Below are positions 15,607-24,237 of a DNA stretch of 64,000 bases, one piece after another. A model generated the notes under the pieces. It saw only the letters and a list, made by a program, of their open reading frames with translations, was not told the origin of the DNA and searched no databases. The translations under genes and the position numbers were made by a program. Positions within the stretch are counted from its first letter, which is position 1, and the number at the start of each line of letters is the position of its first letter. The stretch lies in NCBI GenBank assembly GCA_902493855.1, contig CABUQV010000006.1:1-64000 (forward strand). The letters are read 5' to 3'. Source of the DNA: an uncultured Collinsella sp. (GTDB lineage Bacteria > Actinomycetota > Coriobacteriia > Coriobacteriales > Coriobacteriaceae).

Positions 15607-16675
15607 CGGCTGCCACCTCCTTCTTGGAAGCAAAGCGATCCTTAATGCGTGCGAAGAACGCCTTGAGCTGTGGGTTGTTGGTAAAGACCATGACCAGAAT
15701 CAACACGATGGCGTAGATGAGCATGCGGTAGTCCGAGAACTGACGGAGCAGCTCGGGGAGCACCGTGAGCAGCGCCGCGGCGATAACGGAGCCGCGCATG
15801 TTGCCCAGGCCGCCCAGGACCACGAACACCAGAATGAGAATGGACGTATTGAAGTCGAACTTAGTGGCGGAAAGCTGCGAGAAGTTACCGCCGAACAGAG
15901 CTCCGGCAGCACCGGCGAGGGCAGCGGAAACCACGAAGGCGATCATGCGGTACTGGGTGACGGAGATGCCCACAGACTCGGCAGCGATCTTGTTGTCGCG
16001 CACGGCAATAATGGCACGACCGGTACGGCTGCGAACCAGGTTGAGCACAATCACGAGCGCGACCATAACCAGGATTGCGCCGGCAAGGAAAGTCGAATAG
16101 GTCGACACGCCCGATGCACCCTGCGCGCCCTTGATGATGGCGGTGCCGTCCTCGAGCAGGTGCAGGTCGTCGATCGTGGAGTTACCCGTGATGTTAAAGA
16201 TCACATGCAGGCCGCGGGAATCGACGCCCACAATGAGGCAGGTGACGACCTCTTTGATAATCTCACCAAAAGCCAGGGTCACGATGGCCAGATAGTCGCC
16301 GCTCAGGCGCAGGACCGGGATACCGATCAAGAAGCCCAAGATGGCAGCGGCGATAGCGCCGACCACAATGCTGATGATCAGACGCATCGGATCAGACGGA
16401 ACGGTGCTCTCCAGCGCGACGGCAGTGACGATGCCCGTATAGGCACCGACGCTCATAAAGCCCGCGTGGCCCAGCGACAAGTCGCCCGCGATGCCGACGA
16501 CGAGGTTAAGGGAGATGGCCATGACGATATAGGCTGTGATGGGAACCAGCTGACCGGCGATCATGCGCGGGATCATGTGGTTGGACTGCATAAAGAACAC
16601 GATGGCGAACGCCACAACGCACATGGCGTACGTGACAAAGTCGTGACGCGTCTGCTTGTCTTTAAGAAACTTCAT
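15596..16675 (-). CDS. livM: Branched-chain amino-acid ABC transporter permease
   Basis: A ~359-residue permease with about ten hydrophobic helices and the LivM loop LVVGIAGDLSLGHAGFMSVGAY near residue 60, plus the cytoplasmic coupling segment GRAIIAVRDNKIAAESVGI. With LivH it forms the membrane channel of the importer. The ATG at 16675 is preceded by AGGTGAG; a GTG at 16684, immediately after the livH stop, is an alternative that adds three residues. The C-terminus is charged (DRFASKKEVAADAQ). Confidence 0.93.
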   Translation of the reverse strand: MKFLKDKQTRHDFVTYAMCVVAFAIVFFMQSNHMIPRMIAGQLVPITAYIVMAISLNLVVGIAGDLSLGHAGFMSVGAYTGIVTAVALESTVPSDPMRLIISIVVGAIAAAILGFLIGIPVLRLSGDYLAIVTLAFGEIIKEVVTCLIVGVDSRGLHVIFNITGNSTIDDLHLLEDGTAIIKGAQGASGVSTYSTFLAGAILVMVALVIVLNLVRSRTGRAIIAVRDNKIAAESVGISVTQYRMIAFVVSAALAGAAGALFGGNFSQLSATKFDFNTSILILVFVVLGGLGNMRGSVIAAALLTVLPELLRQFSDYRMLIYAIVLILVMVFTNNPQLKAFFARIKDRFASKKEVAADAQ

Positions 16676-16684
16676 AGCGCTCAC

Positions 16685-17566
16685 CTACACCTTCTCGGGG
16701 ACGTACTTGCCCAAGAGGCCGGCAGGCTTGACGAGCAGGACGATGATCAGAACACCAAAGACGATGGAGTTGGCAAGGCTCGTGGAAATGTAAGCCTGCG
16801 CCATCGCTTCGATGATGCCGATGAGAATGCCACCGACAAAAGCGCCGGGGATGGAGCCGATGCCACCGAAGACAGCGGCGTCGAAGGCCTTGATGCCAGG
16901 CATGGCGCCCGTGGTGGGCTGCAGCACCGGCGAGTAGGAGCACAGCAGCACGCCGGCGATGGCGGCAAGGGCAGAGCCGATGGCAAACGTCATCGAAATG
17001 GTGCGGTTGACGTTGATGCCCATGAGCTGAGCGGCAGCCTTGTCCTCGGACACGGCGCGCATGGCCTTGCCCATCTTGGTCTTACCTGTAAAGAACATCA
17101 GGCCGGCCATGATAACCAGGCAGGCGACGATGGTGACGAGCGAGACGGCGCTTACGTTGAACTTGGCCAAGAACTCCGGCACCTGGAAGGTGACGAGCGA
17201 AGTGAAGTTCTTGGGCGTGGCGCCCCACAGAAGCTGCGCGGCGTTCTGCAGGAAGTAGGACACGCCGATAGCCGTGATCAGAACGGCCAGCGGGCCTGCT
17301 TGGCGCAGCGGCTTATAGGCCAGGCCCTCAATGAGAACACCGAGAACCGTGCAGGCCACGCAAGAGAGAACTACAGATGCCCAGCCCGGGAGGCCGAGAT
17401 ACGACGTGGCGCAGAACGAGACATAGGCACCGACCATGATGACATCGCCGTGAGCGAAGTTCAGCATCTTGGCGATACCGTAGACCATGGTGTAACCCAA
17501 CGCGATGATGGCGTAGACGCTGCCCATGGACAGGCCGTTGACCAGGTATTGGATAAAGACCGTCAT
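16685..17566 (-). CDS. livH: Branched-chain amino-acid ABC transporter permease
   Basis: A 293-residue LivH-type permease with about eight hydrophobic helices. Typical segments are GLSMGSVYAIIALGYTMVYG at the N-terminus, MLNFAHGDVIMVGAY, and the coupling loop MGKAMRAVSEDKAAAQLMGI. The ATG at 17566 lies nine bases from a GGGGG ribosome site; a nearer ATG at 17575 abuts it. The gene is the first of the H-M-G-F block, 139 bases downstream of the binding-protein gene, with a hairpin between them. Confidence 0.93.
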   Translation of the reverse strand: MTVFIQYLVNGLSMGSVYAIIALGYTMVYGIAKMLNFAHGDVIMVGAYVSFCATSYLGLPGWASVVLSCVACTVLGVLIEGLAYKPLRQAGPLAVLITAIGVSYFLQNAAQLLWGATPKNFTSLVTFQVPEFLAKFNVSAVSLVTIVACLVIMAGLMFFTGKTKMGKAMRAVSEDKAAAQLMGINVNRTISMTFAIGSALAAIAGVLLCSYSPVLQPTTGAMPGIKAFDAAVFGGIGSIPGAFVGGILIGIIEAMAQAYISTSLANSIVFGVLIIVLLVKPAGLLGKYVPEKV

Positions 17567-17642
17567 GTTCCACATCCCCCTTTCGAATAGGTTTCCAGTT
17601 GATGTATGAAACAGGGACGTTACATCGTCCCTAGATACCAAG

Positions 17643-17674
17643 CAAGCAGGGAAGGCCAAAACCTCCCCTGCTTG
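17643..17674 (-). terminator. Stem-loop between the binding-protein gene and livH
   Basis: CAAGCAGGGAAGG (17643-17655) pairs with CCTCCCCTGCTTG (17662-17674), 12 of 13 positions, around a 6-nt loop; a smaller GGGACG/CGTCCC hairpin follows at about 17614-17631. In ABC operons such structures often attenuate transcription so that more binding protein than permease is made; that role is inferred here. Confidence 0.6.
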
Positions 17675-17705
17675 GGATCAAAACCGCTCTATGTAAGGCG
17701 GCCAA

Positions 17706-18893
17706 TTAGGCCTGTACGTACTTGCCGTCGGTGATGACGTACGCCGTGGGCTCCTTCTGGACCTGGCCCTTGTCGTTCCAGGAGAGCTTGCCAGTCAGAC
17801 CGTCAACAGTAATGTTGCGCATAGCCTCGGGAAGTTTCTCGGCAACCTCGGTGGGGTCGGCGTCGACACCCAGGCCGGCCTCCTTGAGAGCCTCGACCAC
17901 CGCATGCACGCCGTCGTAGGCGTCGGCGGCAAACTGGTCGGGGGTATCGCCGTACTTATCTTTGTAAGCGTTGACGAAGTCGGCGTTCTTCTCGTCGTCG
18001 GCTGAGAACGGGGTCATGAGCAGCAGACCCTCGGCAAGAGAGGTATCGAAGCCCTCAACGCCCAGGATGCCGTCCATGCCGTCGCAGCCCATCATCTTGA
18101 CGTCGTAGCCCATGTCCTTGGCGTTCTTGAGCAGGACGGACGCCGGCGTGTAGTAGATCGGCGCAAAGATCATGGTGGCGCCGGCCTGCTTGGCCTTGGT
18201 CAGCTGGTTGGTAAAGCTCGTGGCGGAGTCGTCCTTAAAGGTCTCCTCGTCAACAATCTCGAGCTTGGACTCAGCGGCCTGGGCCTTAAAGGAATCTGCG
18301 ATGCCCGAAGAATAGGCGTCGCCGGAGTTATAGAACAGCACGAACTTCTCGTCCGCATACTTCTGCGCCAGGAACTTGGCAGCGTTGACACCCTGGTTGG
18401 GGTCGGTGAAGCAAACCTGGAAGACGCAATCCTTGCCGTCGGTGACGTCCTCGGAGGACGCGGACGGGGTGATCATGAACGTCTTGGGGTCGTTACCGCA
18501 CTCGGCGGCAACGGCAACCGACGCACCCGTGGTGGTCGGGCCGACGAGGGCCTGCATGCCCCAGTCGAGCAGGGTGTTGAAGGCGTTGACGGCCTTCTCG
18601 CCGTCGGCCTGGTCATCCTCGGCCTTGCTGGCAAGCGGCAGCTCCTTGGTCGAGAAATCCTTGCAGCCAAGCTCGACACCCTGGGTAACGGACTTGCCGT
18701 AGGACGCGTTGGCGCCGGTCAGCGGGCCGATGGTACCGATCTTAAACGAAGCGTCGCTCGAAGCGGAACCGCTGTCGCCGCCGTTGGAGGAGCAGCCAGC
18801 TAGAATGGACATCGCCCCCAGACCTGCTGCGCTCGCGATAACGCTCCTGCGATTCATAACAGGGTTCAATGACTTACCGGTGAGGCTCGACAT
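17706..18893 (-). CDS. livJ: Branched-chain amino-acid ABC transporter substrate-binding lipoprotein (copy 1)
   Basis: A 395-residue periplasmic-type binding protein of the Leu/Ile/Val family that captures the ligand outside the membrane. The N-terminus has a twin-arginine pair in NRRSVIASAAGLGAMS and the lipobox ILAGC near residue 34, predicting a lipid-anchored protein that may use Tat export. After a Ser/Gly-rich linker comes the type I binding fold, with FKIGTIGPLTGANASYGKSV, LVGPTTTGAS, TPSASSEDVT and PIYYTPASVLL. The ATG at 18893 has GGAGAG upstream. It heads the liv operon. It is highly similar throughout to the next gene upstream; the most variable part is the C-terminal 50 residues. 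Confidence 0.92.
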   Translation of the reverse strand: MSSLTGKSLNPVMNRRSVIASAAGLGAMSILAGCSSNGGDSGSASSDASFKIGTIGPLTGANASYGKSVTQGVELGCKDFSTKELPLASKAEDDQADGEKAVNAFNTLLDWGMQALVGPTTTGASVAVAAECGNDPKTFMITPSASSEDVTDGKDCVFQVCFTDPNQGVNAAKFLAQKYADEKFVLFYNSGDAYSSGIADSFKAQAAESKLEIVDEETFKDDSATSFTNQLTKAKQAGATMIFAPIYYTPASVLLKNAKDMGYDVKMMGCDGMDGILGVEGFDTSLAEGLLLMTPFSADDEKNADFVNAYKDKYGDTPDQFAADAYDGVHAVVEALKEAGLGVDADPTEVAEKLPEAMRNITVDGLTGKLSWNDKGQVQKEPTAYVITDGKYVQA

Positions 18894-19163
18894 GCGGCTC
18901 TCCTCTCAAATCTCGTCGGGTTTCGGTTACCCGACAGGCCATCCTTCGCCGTGTTCGGCGTTCGCAAAATACTAGACGCTTTAGTTAAGGAAAGTGGCGA
19001 TTATTTCAACTTTTCTTTGGATTTGTTCATTTATCCATAATTCTGCGTATTTCTATTACTTTATGCAGTAATGCCACTTTATTGTGTGAAAGTAATGTTT
19101 CCGTTCTGTTACAGGCGTCCTTGCCCTGAATAAAACGGCCCGCCGGTCTCGATGTATATGCAC
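18894..19163. promoter_or_regulatory. AT-rich spacer upstream of livJ copy 1
   Basis: This 270-base stretch contains about 130 bases (18970-19105) much richer in A+T than anything around it, as expected of a strong promoter for the liv operon. On the minus strand TTGAAA is followed after 16 bases by TAACTA, a weak but plausible -35/-10 pair. AAAGTGGC (about 18989) and GCCACTTT (about 19073) form a widely spaced inverted pair. Confidence 0.35.
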
Positions 19164-20330
19164 TTAGGCGGCAATGCACTTACCGTCCTGAATCACATAG
19201 GCCGTAGCAGGCTTTTCGACCTGACCTTCGTCATTCCACGTCAGCTCGCCTGTCAGGCCCTCGATCTTGATCTTGCGCATGGCCTTGGCAAGGTCGCCGG
19301 CAATGTCGGCACCGTCGGCCGAAATGTCAATCCCCGCCCTATCGATAGCCTCGGCGATGGCGTGGACGCAATCGTAAGCGTCGGCGGCAAACTGGTTGGG
19401 CGTCTCGTCGTAGGCATCCTTATAGGCCTTGACGAAGTCGGCATTCTTCTCGTCGTCAGCCGAAAACGGGGTCATGAGCAGTACGCCCTCGGCAAGAGAG
19501 GTATCGAAGCCCTCCACAGAGAGCAGGCCGTCCATGCCGTCGGTACCCATGAGCGTCATGTCGTAGCCCATGTCCTTGGCGTTCTTGAGCAAAACGGACG
19601 CCGGCGTGTAATAGATCGGCGCAAAGATGAGCGTGGCGCCGGCCTCCTTGGCCTTGGTGAGCTGGTTGGTAAAGCTCGTGGAGGAATCGTCCTTAAAGGT
19701 CTCGGTATCGACGATATCAAGTTTGGACTCCTTGGCCTGCTCGGCAAAGGCATCGGCAACACCCGAGCTGTACGTATCGCCGGAGTTGTAGAACAGGGCG
19801 ATCTTGGCATCCGCGTACTTCTCGGCCAAGAACTTTGCGGCGCTGGCGCCCATGGTGGGATCGGTGAAGCAAACCTGGAAAACCGTGGTCTTATCCTTGG
19901 TAACGTCGAGCGACGAGGCCGAAGGCGTGACCATGAGCATATCGTCGGCGATCTCGCCCGAGACAGCGACGGCGGCACCGGTGGTGACGGGGCCGACGAG
20001 CGCCTGCATGCCCCAGTCGCACAAGGTATTGAAGGCGTTGATGGCCTTCTCGCCGTCAGCGACGTCGTCCTCAGACTTAAGCGAGAGTTTGAGGTCCTTG
20101 GTCGAAAAATCCTTGGCAGCGAGCTTGGCACCCTTCTCGGCCGAAACGCCATAGGTTGCCGCGGCGCCGGTCAGAGGGCCGATGACACCGATCTTGAAGG
20201 TCTTGCCGTCATCGGCGGAGCCGCCGTCCGAGCCACCCGACGAGCAACCAGCGAGTGCCGCGGTGCTACCGAACGCCGCGGCGCCAGCCAAGAAACTCCT
20301 GCGGTTAAGTACGTTGTTGATGCTAAACAT
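19164..20330 (-). CDS. Branched-chain amino-acid ABC transporter substrate-binding lipoprotein (copy 2)
   Basis: A 388-residue paralogue of the neighbouring LivJ-like protein. The N-terminus is NRRSFLAGAAAFGST followed by the lipobox ALAGC, a clear Tat-type motif (RRSFL) on a lipoprotein. The mature part shows the same type I binding fold segments (IGVIGPLTGAAATYG, LVGPVTTGAA, TPSASSLDVT, PIYYTPASVLL). The ATG at 20330 has GGGGGA upstream. It lies 270 bases upstream of copy 1 with its own spacer, so it may be expressed separately and could widen the ligand range of a shared LivHMGF channel. A recent tandem duplication is the simplest origin. Confidence 0.9.
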   Translation of the reverse strand: MFSINNVLNRRSFLAGAAAFGSTAALAGCSSGGSDGGSADDGKTFKIGVIGPLTGAAATYGVSAEKGAKLAAKDFSTKDLKLSLKSEDDVADGEKAINAFNTLCDWGMQALVGPVTTGAAVAVSGEIADDMLMVTPSASSLDVTKDKTTVFQVCFTDPTMGASAAKFLAEKYADAKIALFYNSGDTYSSGVADAFAEQAKESKLDIVDTETFKDDSSTSFTNQLTKAKEAGATLIFAPIYYTPASVLLKNAKDMGYDMTLMGTDGMDGLLSVEGFDTSLAEGVLLMTPFSADDEKNADFVKAYKDAYDETPNQFAADAYDCVHAIAEAIDRAGIDISADGADIAGDLAKAMRKIKIEGLTGELTWNDEGQVEKPATAYVIQDGKCIAA

Positions 20331-20580
20331 GGTGTCCCCCTTTTCGCTGGCCGCGGTGCGGCCGTCTTGCGGTACAGGGCAAACCTTATGGTGCAAACGT
20401 TGACAGTTTGTTACGGAAGTTCGTTTGTAGCGAGCATGTTTCCAATGTTTCCGCAGCGTTTCGGGGGTGCCGTTTTGTGCGACTCCTGTTGCCTGGCGAG
20501 CACGCGCCCTCGGTTCACGCTAGAATGCACTCAACCTTTAAGCGGTTAATCCATCCATAAGATGCACGAAGGAGCTATCT

Positions 20581-21924
20581 ATGAGCGAACCCCTGCGCAC
20601 CGTGAACGTCGGCCTCATCGGTCTGGGAACCGTCGGCGGCGGCGTGGCCCGCCTGATCAAGAGCCACCACGATGAGTACCTGGCAGCCTACGGCATCGAC
20701 CTTAAGCTGACCCGCGCCTGCGCGCTTGCTTGGGAGCAGGCCGAGGCATCCGGTATTGAGCGCGAGGCCTTTACGAGTGACTGGCATGACGTCGTCACCG
20801 ACCCCGCCGTCGATATCGTCGTCGAGCTGATCGGCGGCGAGCATCCCGCAACCGAGATCTTCACCACTGCCTTTGAGCACGGCAAGCACGTCGTCTCTGC
20901 CAACAAGGCCCTGCTGGGCCGTCATGTCGAGACGCTCGCCGAGAAGGCGCGCGCGTGCGGCGTGCAGATTAAGTGCGAGGCCAGCTGTGGCGGTGGCATC
21001 CCCATCGTGAGCACGCTCGAGCACGACCTGGTGGGCAACAAGATCCTGACCATCGCCGGCATTCTCAACGGTACCACCAACTATATCCTGTCGCGCATGG
21101 ACGCCGAGGGCGCCGATTACGCCGATGTGCTTGCCGACGCGCAGGCCAAGGGCTATGCCGAGGCCGACCCGTCCGCCGACGTCGACGGCTTCGACGCCGC
21201 CAGCAAGACGGCAATCCTCGCTTCCATCGGCTTTGGCACCCGCGTGACCACCGACGATGTCTACCAACAGGGTATCCGTACCATCGGCGCCGAGGACATC
21301 GCCCAGGCCCGCGAGCTCGGCTACACCATCAAGCTGCTGGGCATCGCACGCAACACCGACGCCGGCGTCGACGTCCGCGTGCATCCCACGCTCATCCCGG
21401 CAGACCATATGCTCGCCAAGGTCAACGGCGCCATGAACGCCGTCTACGTGGTGGGTGACGCCGTGGGCGAAACCATGTTCTACGGTGCCGGCGCAGGCTC
21501 CTTCCCCACCGCGAGCGCCGTCGTGGGCGATATCCTGTCGCTCTCCGAGCAGATCAGCCGCGGCGTGGCTCCGCTGCCCGAGATTGAGCCCTATGGTCAC
21601 AACCTCGCCTTTAAGCCCATGGACGAGCTCCAGACCAAGTACTATGTGCGCCTGAAGGTCGCCGACCGCGTGGGCGCCTTGTCCGAGACGGTCGACATCT
21701 TTGCCAAGCACAACATCTCGATCTCGCTCATCAACCAGGTCGAGGACGGCAAGTCGGGCGTCAGCGATGCCTGCTCGGTCATCTTCTTGACGCACCGCGC
21801 ACTCGAGAAGGACGTCCAGGCTGCCGCCGCCGAACTTGCCAGCGTCGACTGCGTGGCCGAGGTCGCCAACGTCCTGCGCATCGAGGACGTCGAGGCCTGG
21901 ACCGAAGGCGTTATGGCCAACTAA
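20581..21924 (+). CDS. hom: Homoserine dehydrogenase
   Basis: A 447-residue NAD(P)-dependent enzyme that reduces aspartate semialdehyde to homoserine, the branch point to threonine and methionine. It has the Rossmann motif GLIGLGTVGGGV near residue 11, the catalytic segment SANKALLGRH, CEASCGGGIPI, AGILNGTTNYIL and the signature KGYAEADPSADVDGFDAASK. A C-terminal ACT domain (YYVRLKVADRVGALSETV onwards) predicts feedback regulation, usually by threonine. The ATG follows GGAG by about eight bases. The gene is divergent from the second liv binding protein and is followed by a strong terminator, so it appears monocistronic; no thrB or thrC is next to it. Confidence 0.95.
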   Translation: MSEPLRTVNVGLIGLGTVGGGVARLIKSHHDEYLAAYGIDLKLTRACALAWEQAEASGIEREAFTSDWHDVVTDPAVDIVVELIGGEHPATEIFTTAFEHGKHVVSANKALLGRHVETLAEKARACGVQIKCEASCGGGIPIVSTLEHDLVGNKILTIAGILNGTTNYILSRMDAEGADYADVLADAQAKGYAEADPSADVDGFDAASKTAILASIGFGTRVTTDDVYQQGIRTIGAEDIAQARELGYTIKLLGIARNTDAGVDVRVHPTLIPADHMLAKVNGAMNAVYVVGDAVGETMFYGAGAGSFPTASAVVGDILSLSEQISRGVAPLPEIEPYGHNLAFKPMDELQTKYYVRLKVADRVGALSETVDIFAKHNISISLINQVEDGKSGVSDACSVIFLTHRALEKDVQAAAAELASVDCVAEVANVLRIEDVEAWTEGVMAN

Positions 21925-21955
21925 TCCAACGCTCGCTTAGCAATACGCGCTTTGA

Positions 21956-21990
21956 GGGCTCCCGTCCGTTCTGGGACGGGAGCCCTTTTG
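21956..21990 (+). terminator. Rho-independent terminator after hom
   Basis: GGGCTCCCGTCC (21956-21967) pairs with GGACGGGAGCCC (21974-21985) around a 6-nt loop, followed by TTTTG. Confidence 0.9.
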
Positions 21991-22138
21991 TCACCTGCCC
22001 CAAGCACAACGGCAGAGCATATTTGCGCGAGCCGCTCGTCGGTAACGCGGGCTACCGTTCACCGATATGCAAACGCGGCCGATTCCGGCTACCGCTACGC
22101 TGTGCTGCGAATGTCCGCCCGCGATGAGAGGAAGCACT

Positions 22139-22888
22139 ATGTTGCTTGAGGGCAAGAAAGCAATCATCACCGGAGGAACGCGCGGTATCGGCTATGCCAT
22201 CGCCTGCCGTTTTATCGAGGAAGGCGCTGCCGTCACCGTCTTTGGCTCGCGCCAGGAGACTGCCGACGCGGCCGTTGAGAAGCTAGCAGCCGCCTATCTC
22301 GACGCCAAGGTCTGGGGCCGCTCCTGCGACCTCGCCTCGCTCGAAGCCGTAACCGAGTCCTTTACCCAGGCCGCAGCTGACATGGGCGGCTTGGACACGG
22401 TCGTCAACAACGCCGGCATCTCCCAGCGCTCGCCCCTTTTGGATTACACGGCAGAAGAGTTTGCAAAGGTCATGAACCTCAATGTCGTCGCCGTCTTTAA
22501 TGGTCACCAGGCTGCCGCCAAGATCATGACCGAGGCCGGCCACGGCGGCACCATCACCACCACGAGCTCGATGGTCGCCAAGTACGGTCAGCCCTCCGGC
22601 GTCGGCTATCCAACGTCCAAGTTTGCCGTCAACGGCATGGTCCAGTCGCTCTCGCGCGAGCTCGCCCCCATGGGCATTCGAGTCAATGCCGTCGCGCCCG
22701 GCGTGACCAAGACCGACATGGTCGCCAACCTGCCCGAGGAGGTCATCAAGCCCATCATCGACACCATTCCGCTGGGTCGCATGGGCGAGCCCGAGGATGT
22801 CGCCAACGCCTTTGTTTTCCTGGCGAGCGACATGTCCTCCTACGTCACGGGCGCCATCCTCCCCGTCGACGGAGCCGCCCGCTCTTAA
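22139..22888 (+). CDS. Short-chain dehydrogenase/reductase, BaiA-like
   Basis: A 249-residue classical SDR oxidoreductase. The cofactor motif is TGGTRGIG (residues 11-18), the structural motif NNAG (90-93), the catalytic residues Ser near 144, Tyr157 and Lys161 (GYPTSK), and VAPGVTKTDM follows. From memory, the stretches ITGGTRGIG, VFNG, SGVGYP-SK and APGV--TDM and the C-terminal VDGA are shared with BaiA 3-alpha-hydroxysteroid dehydrogenases of bile-acid 7-dehydroxylating clostridia; FabG-type ketoacyl reductases share several of them too. The start at 22139 follows GAGAGGAAG; an ATG at 22067 is in frame but unsupported. It stands alone, followed by a terminator. Activity on bile acids is a hypothesis. 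Confidence 0.8.
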   Translation: MLLEGKKAIITGGTRGIGYAIACRFIEEGAAVTVFGSRQETADAAVEKLAAAYLDAKVWGRSCDLASLEAVTESFTQAAADMGGLDTVVNNAGISQRSPLLDYTAEEFAKVMNLNVVAVFNGHQAAAKIMTEAGHGGTITTTSSMVAKYGQPSGVGYPTSKFAVNGMVQSLSRELAPMGIRVNAVAPGVTKTDMVANLPEEVIKPIIDTIPLGRMGEPEDVANAFVFLASDMSSYVTGAILPVDGAARS

Positions 22889-22935
22889 GGGACCACAAGC
22901 CTCAGCTCCCAGCCTCACCATTGCCCAACTAAAGA

Positions 22936-22980
22936 GGCGCGCTGTCTGCATCAACCGCAGGCAGCGCGCCTTGTTCTGTT
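22936..22980 (+). terminator. Rho-independent terminator after the SDR gene
   Basis: GGCGCGCTGTCTGC (22936-22949) pairs with GCAGGCAGCGCGCC (22957-22970) with one G-U pair and a 7-nt loop, followed by TTGTTCTGTTT. A near-identical stem-loop recurs at 29661-29693. Confidence 0.88.
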
Positions 22981-22985
22981 TGCAA

Positions 22986-23091
22986 GGAAAACTGCGTCCC
23001 GTTTCGAACGCCGATTCTGGGACACCGTTTCCGCAACGTCTCGCGGAAGCTACATCCCAATCTGGACATCCATTCCGGGATACAGTTTCCC
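22986..23091. repeat. Palindromic intergenic repeats, left array (two units)
   Basis: Units at 22986-23032 and 23045-23091, each about 47 bases, follow the pattern GGAA-(N)-TCCC, about 18 bases, GGGA-(N)-GTTTCC, so each can fold on itself. They are separated by 12 bases. The second-array units at 29771-29820 and 29835-29881 are close copies of these two in the same order and orientation. Confidence 0.85.
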
Positions 23092-23198
23092 GAAGGGCGG
23101 TTGAGTCATGCCATCCTAATCAAAACGAGACCGTATAGCACCCCTAAGATAACCAGCTCTCATTCTGGAGCAAGCGCATCAGGCAGCACGACCGCTCG

Positions 23199-23227
23199 CC
23201 GACATGCAATTTGTTGCACAGTAAAAT
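23199..23227 (+). promoter_or_regulatory. Candidate promoter with an internal dyad before the FHA-SPFH operon
   Basis: CCGACA (23199-23204) and TAAAAT (23222-23227) are 17 bases apart, 59 bases before the first ATG. Between them lies the dyad TGCAA-TTTG-TTGCA (23205-23218), positioned where a repressor would block polymerase. The match to the -35 consensus is modest. Confidence 0.4.
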
Positions 23228-23285
23228 CGGCTAGTGACACCCTTATCCTTTATTTAGCGAATAAGGTCAAGGAAGGGAGAATATC

Positions 23286-24218
23286 ATGCCAGGACGGCAA
23301 ACACCGCTCGAGGTCATGTTCTCCCTGTTCAAGACTTCATTTACCCTGAGCCATCGCGCACTTGCTGAACTGTTACTATCCGATCTGCCGTTAACAAATG
23401 GACAGCCTACCGCCCAAATGGCACGGGACACCAGCTGGCTTTCGCGCACGATTGTGCACTCGCAGCCGGGCTCCCTAGAAGATCGCTACTTTGCCGACTG
23501 GTCCTGCGCATCGAATCAAATCCTGCACAAGCTACAGGAAAAAGGGTATTCGAACGCTGACATCTATACCATGATTGCGGCAACGACTGACGCGATGGCT
23601 CAAGCGCTCAGTGCCTGCGGGCGCAATGGGCTCCTTTACCGGAACGCTGCCTCGCGCCTCGTCAGCTACCAGCCAGACAAAGATGACAGGGCTCTTATCT
23701 CAATCGCGCTCGTTGTTTCGACCGCCTGTTGGTGCGATCCGGCCCGTGCTATCGCGTACATCAGGAACCGCTTTGAATTCGCAGAGAATGTCAGGTCGTT
23801 TACCCCCTCAAGTATTTCTTTGTGTCCATGCGATTTAAAACAAACAGGCACCGAACATGCGATCGGCCTTATCAGGATCGACAACGAACTCGTCGTCGGC
23901 GGCCCTTATGTCATTGAGCCTTCTGTCATGGGCTCCATCATCGGAGCGCTCGCACTCGAAGACAGCGCTGTCACCGATGTTGGGCTGGATGTCTCCGCCA
24001 GGCATCTCCGTATCTTCGCCGAGAACAATGCTTGGTACGCACAAGATCTCGGTTCGACCAACGGCACGTATCTGATTCGAACAGCCGATAACAGCGAACT
24101 TGACATCAGCTCCGGCGCACCCGCCCAGCTGTACCCCGGCGACATCCTGCGCCTGGGTCTCAGCACTACTTTTGCCGTCGTAGCAACGACGGCCATCCTA
24201 GCAAATCCGCATTACTAA
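23286..24218 (+). CDS. FHA-domain protein, first gene of an accessory operon
   Basis: A 310-residue protein. The C-terminal ~90 residues form a forkhead-associated domain, which binds phosphothreonine peptides: SARHLRIFAENNAWYAQDLGSTNGTYL contains the conserved Arg-His and the GSTNGT loop. The first ~190 residues have no family I recognise; they are helical and contain no clear membrane segment, with a CPCDLKQTG turn at about residue 181. The ATG follows AAGGGAG. Codon use and base composition are more AT-rich than the flanking core genes. It leads an operon with an SPFH protein (19 bases downstream), which suggests that phosphorylation-dependent recruitment is part of the system; no kinase gene is in the operon. 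Confidence 0.75.
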   Translation: MPGRQTPLEVMFSLFKTSFTLSHRALAELLLSDLPLTNGQPTAQMARDTSWLSRTIVHSQPGSLEDRYFADWSCASNQILHKLQEKGYSNADIYTMIAATTDAMAQALSACGRNGLLYRNAASRLVSYQPDKDDRALISIALVVSTACWCDPARAIAYIRNRFEFAENVRSFTPSSISLCPCDLKQTGTEHAIGLIRIDNELVVGGPYVIEPSVMGSIIGALALEDSAVTDVGLDVSARHLRIFAENNAWYAQDLGSTNGTYLIRTADNSELDISSGAPAQLYPGDILRLGLSTTFAVVATTAILANPHY

Positions 24219-24237
24219 CCATGGAAGTAGGAGGACT

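Larger units (their letters stand above)
22889..23285. other. Left border region of the accessory block
   Basis: A gene-free 397-base stretch holding, in order, a terminator (22936-22980), two palindromic repeat units (22986-23032 and 23045-23091), about 100 bases with no feature I recognise, and a candidate promoter with an operator-like dyad (23199-23227). A further small hairpin, CCTTAT/ATAAGG at 23241-23266, sits just before the ribosome site of the FHA gene. Confidence 0.75.

Noticed and set aside
15314..17590. 758-codon plus-strand frame across livM and livH
   Set aside because: Antisense shadow rich in His, Asp and Gln; spans the boundaries of several real genes.
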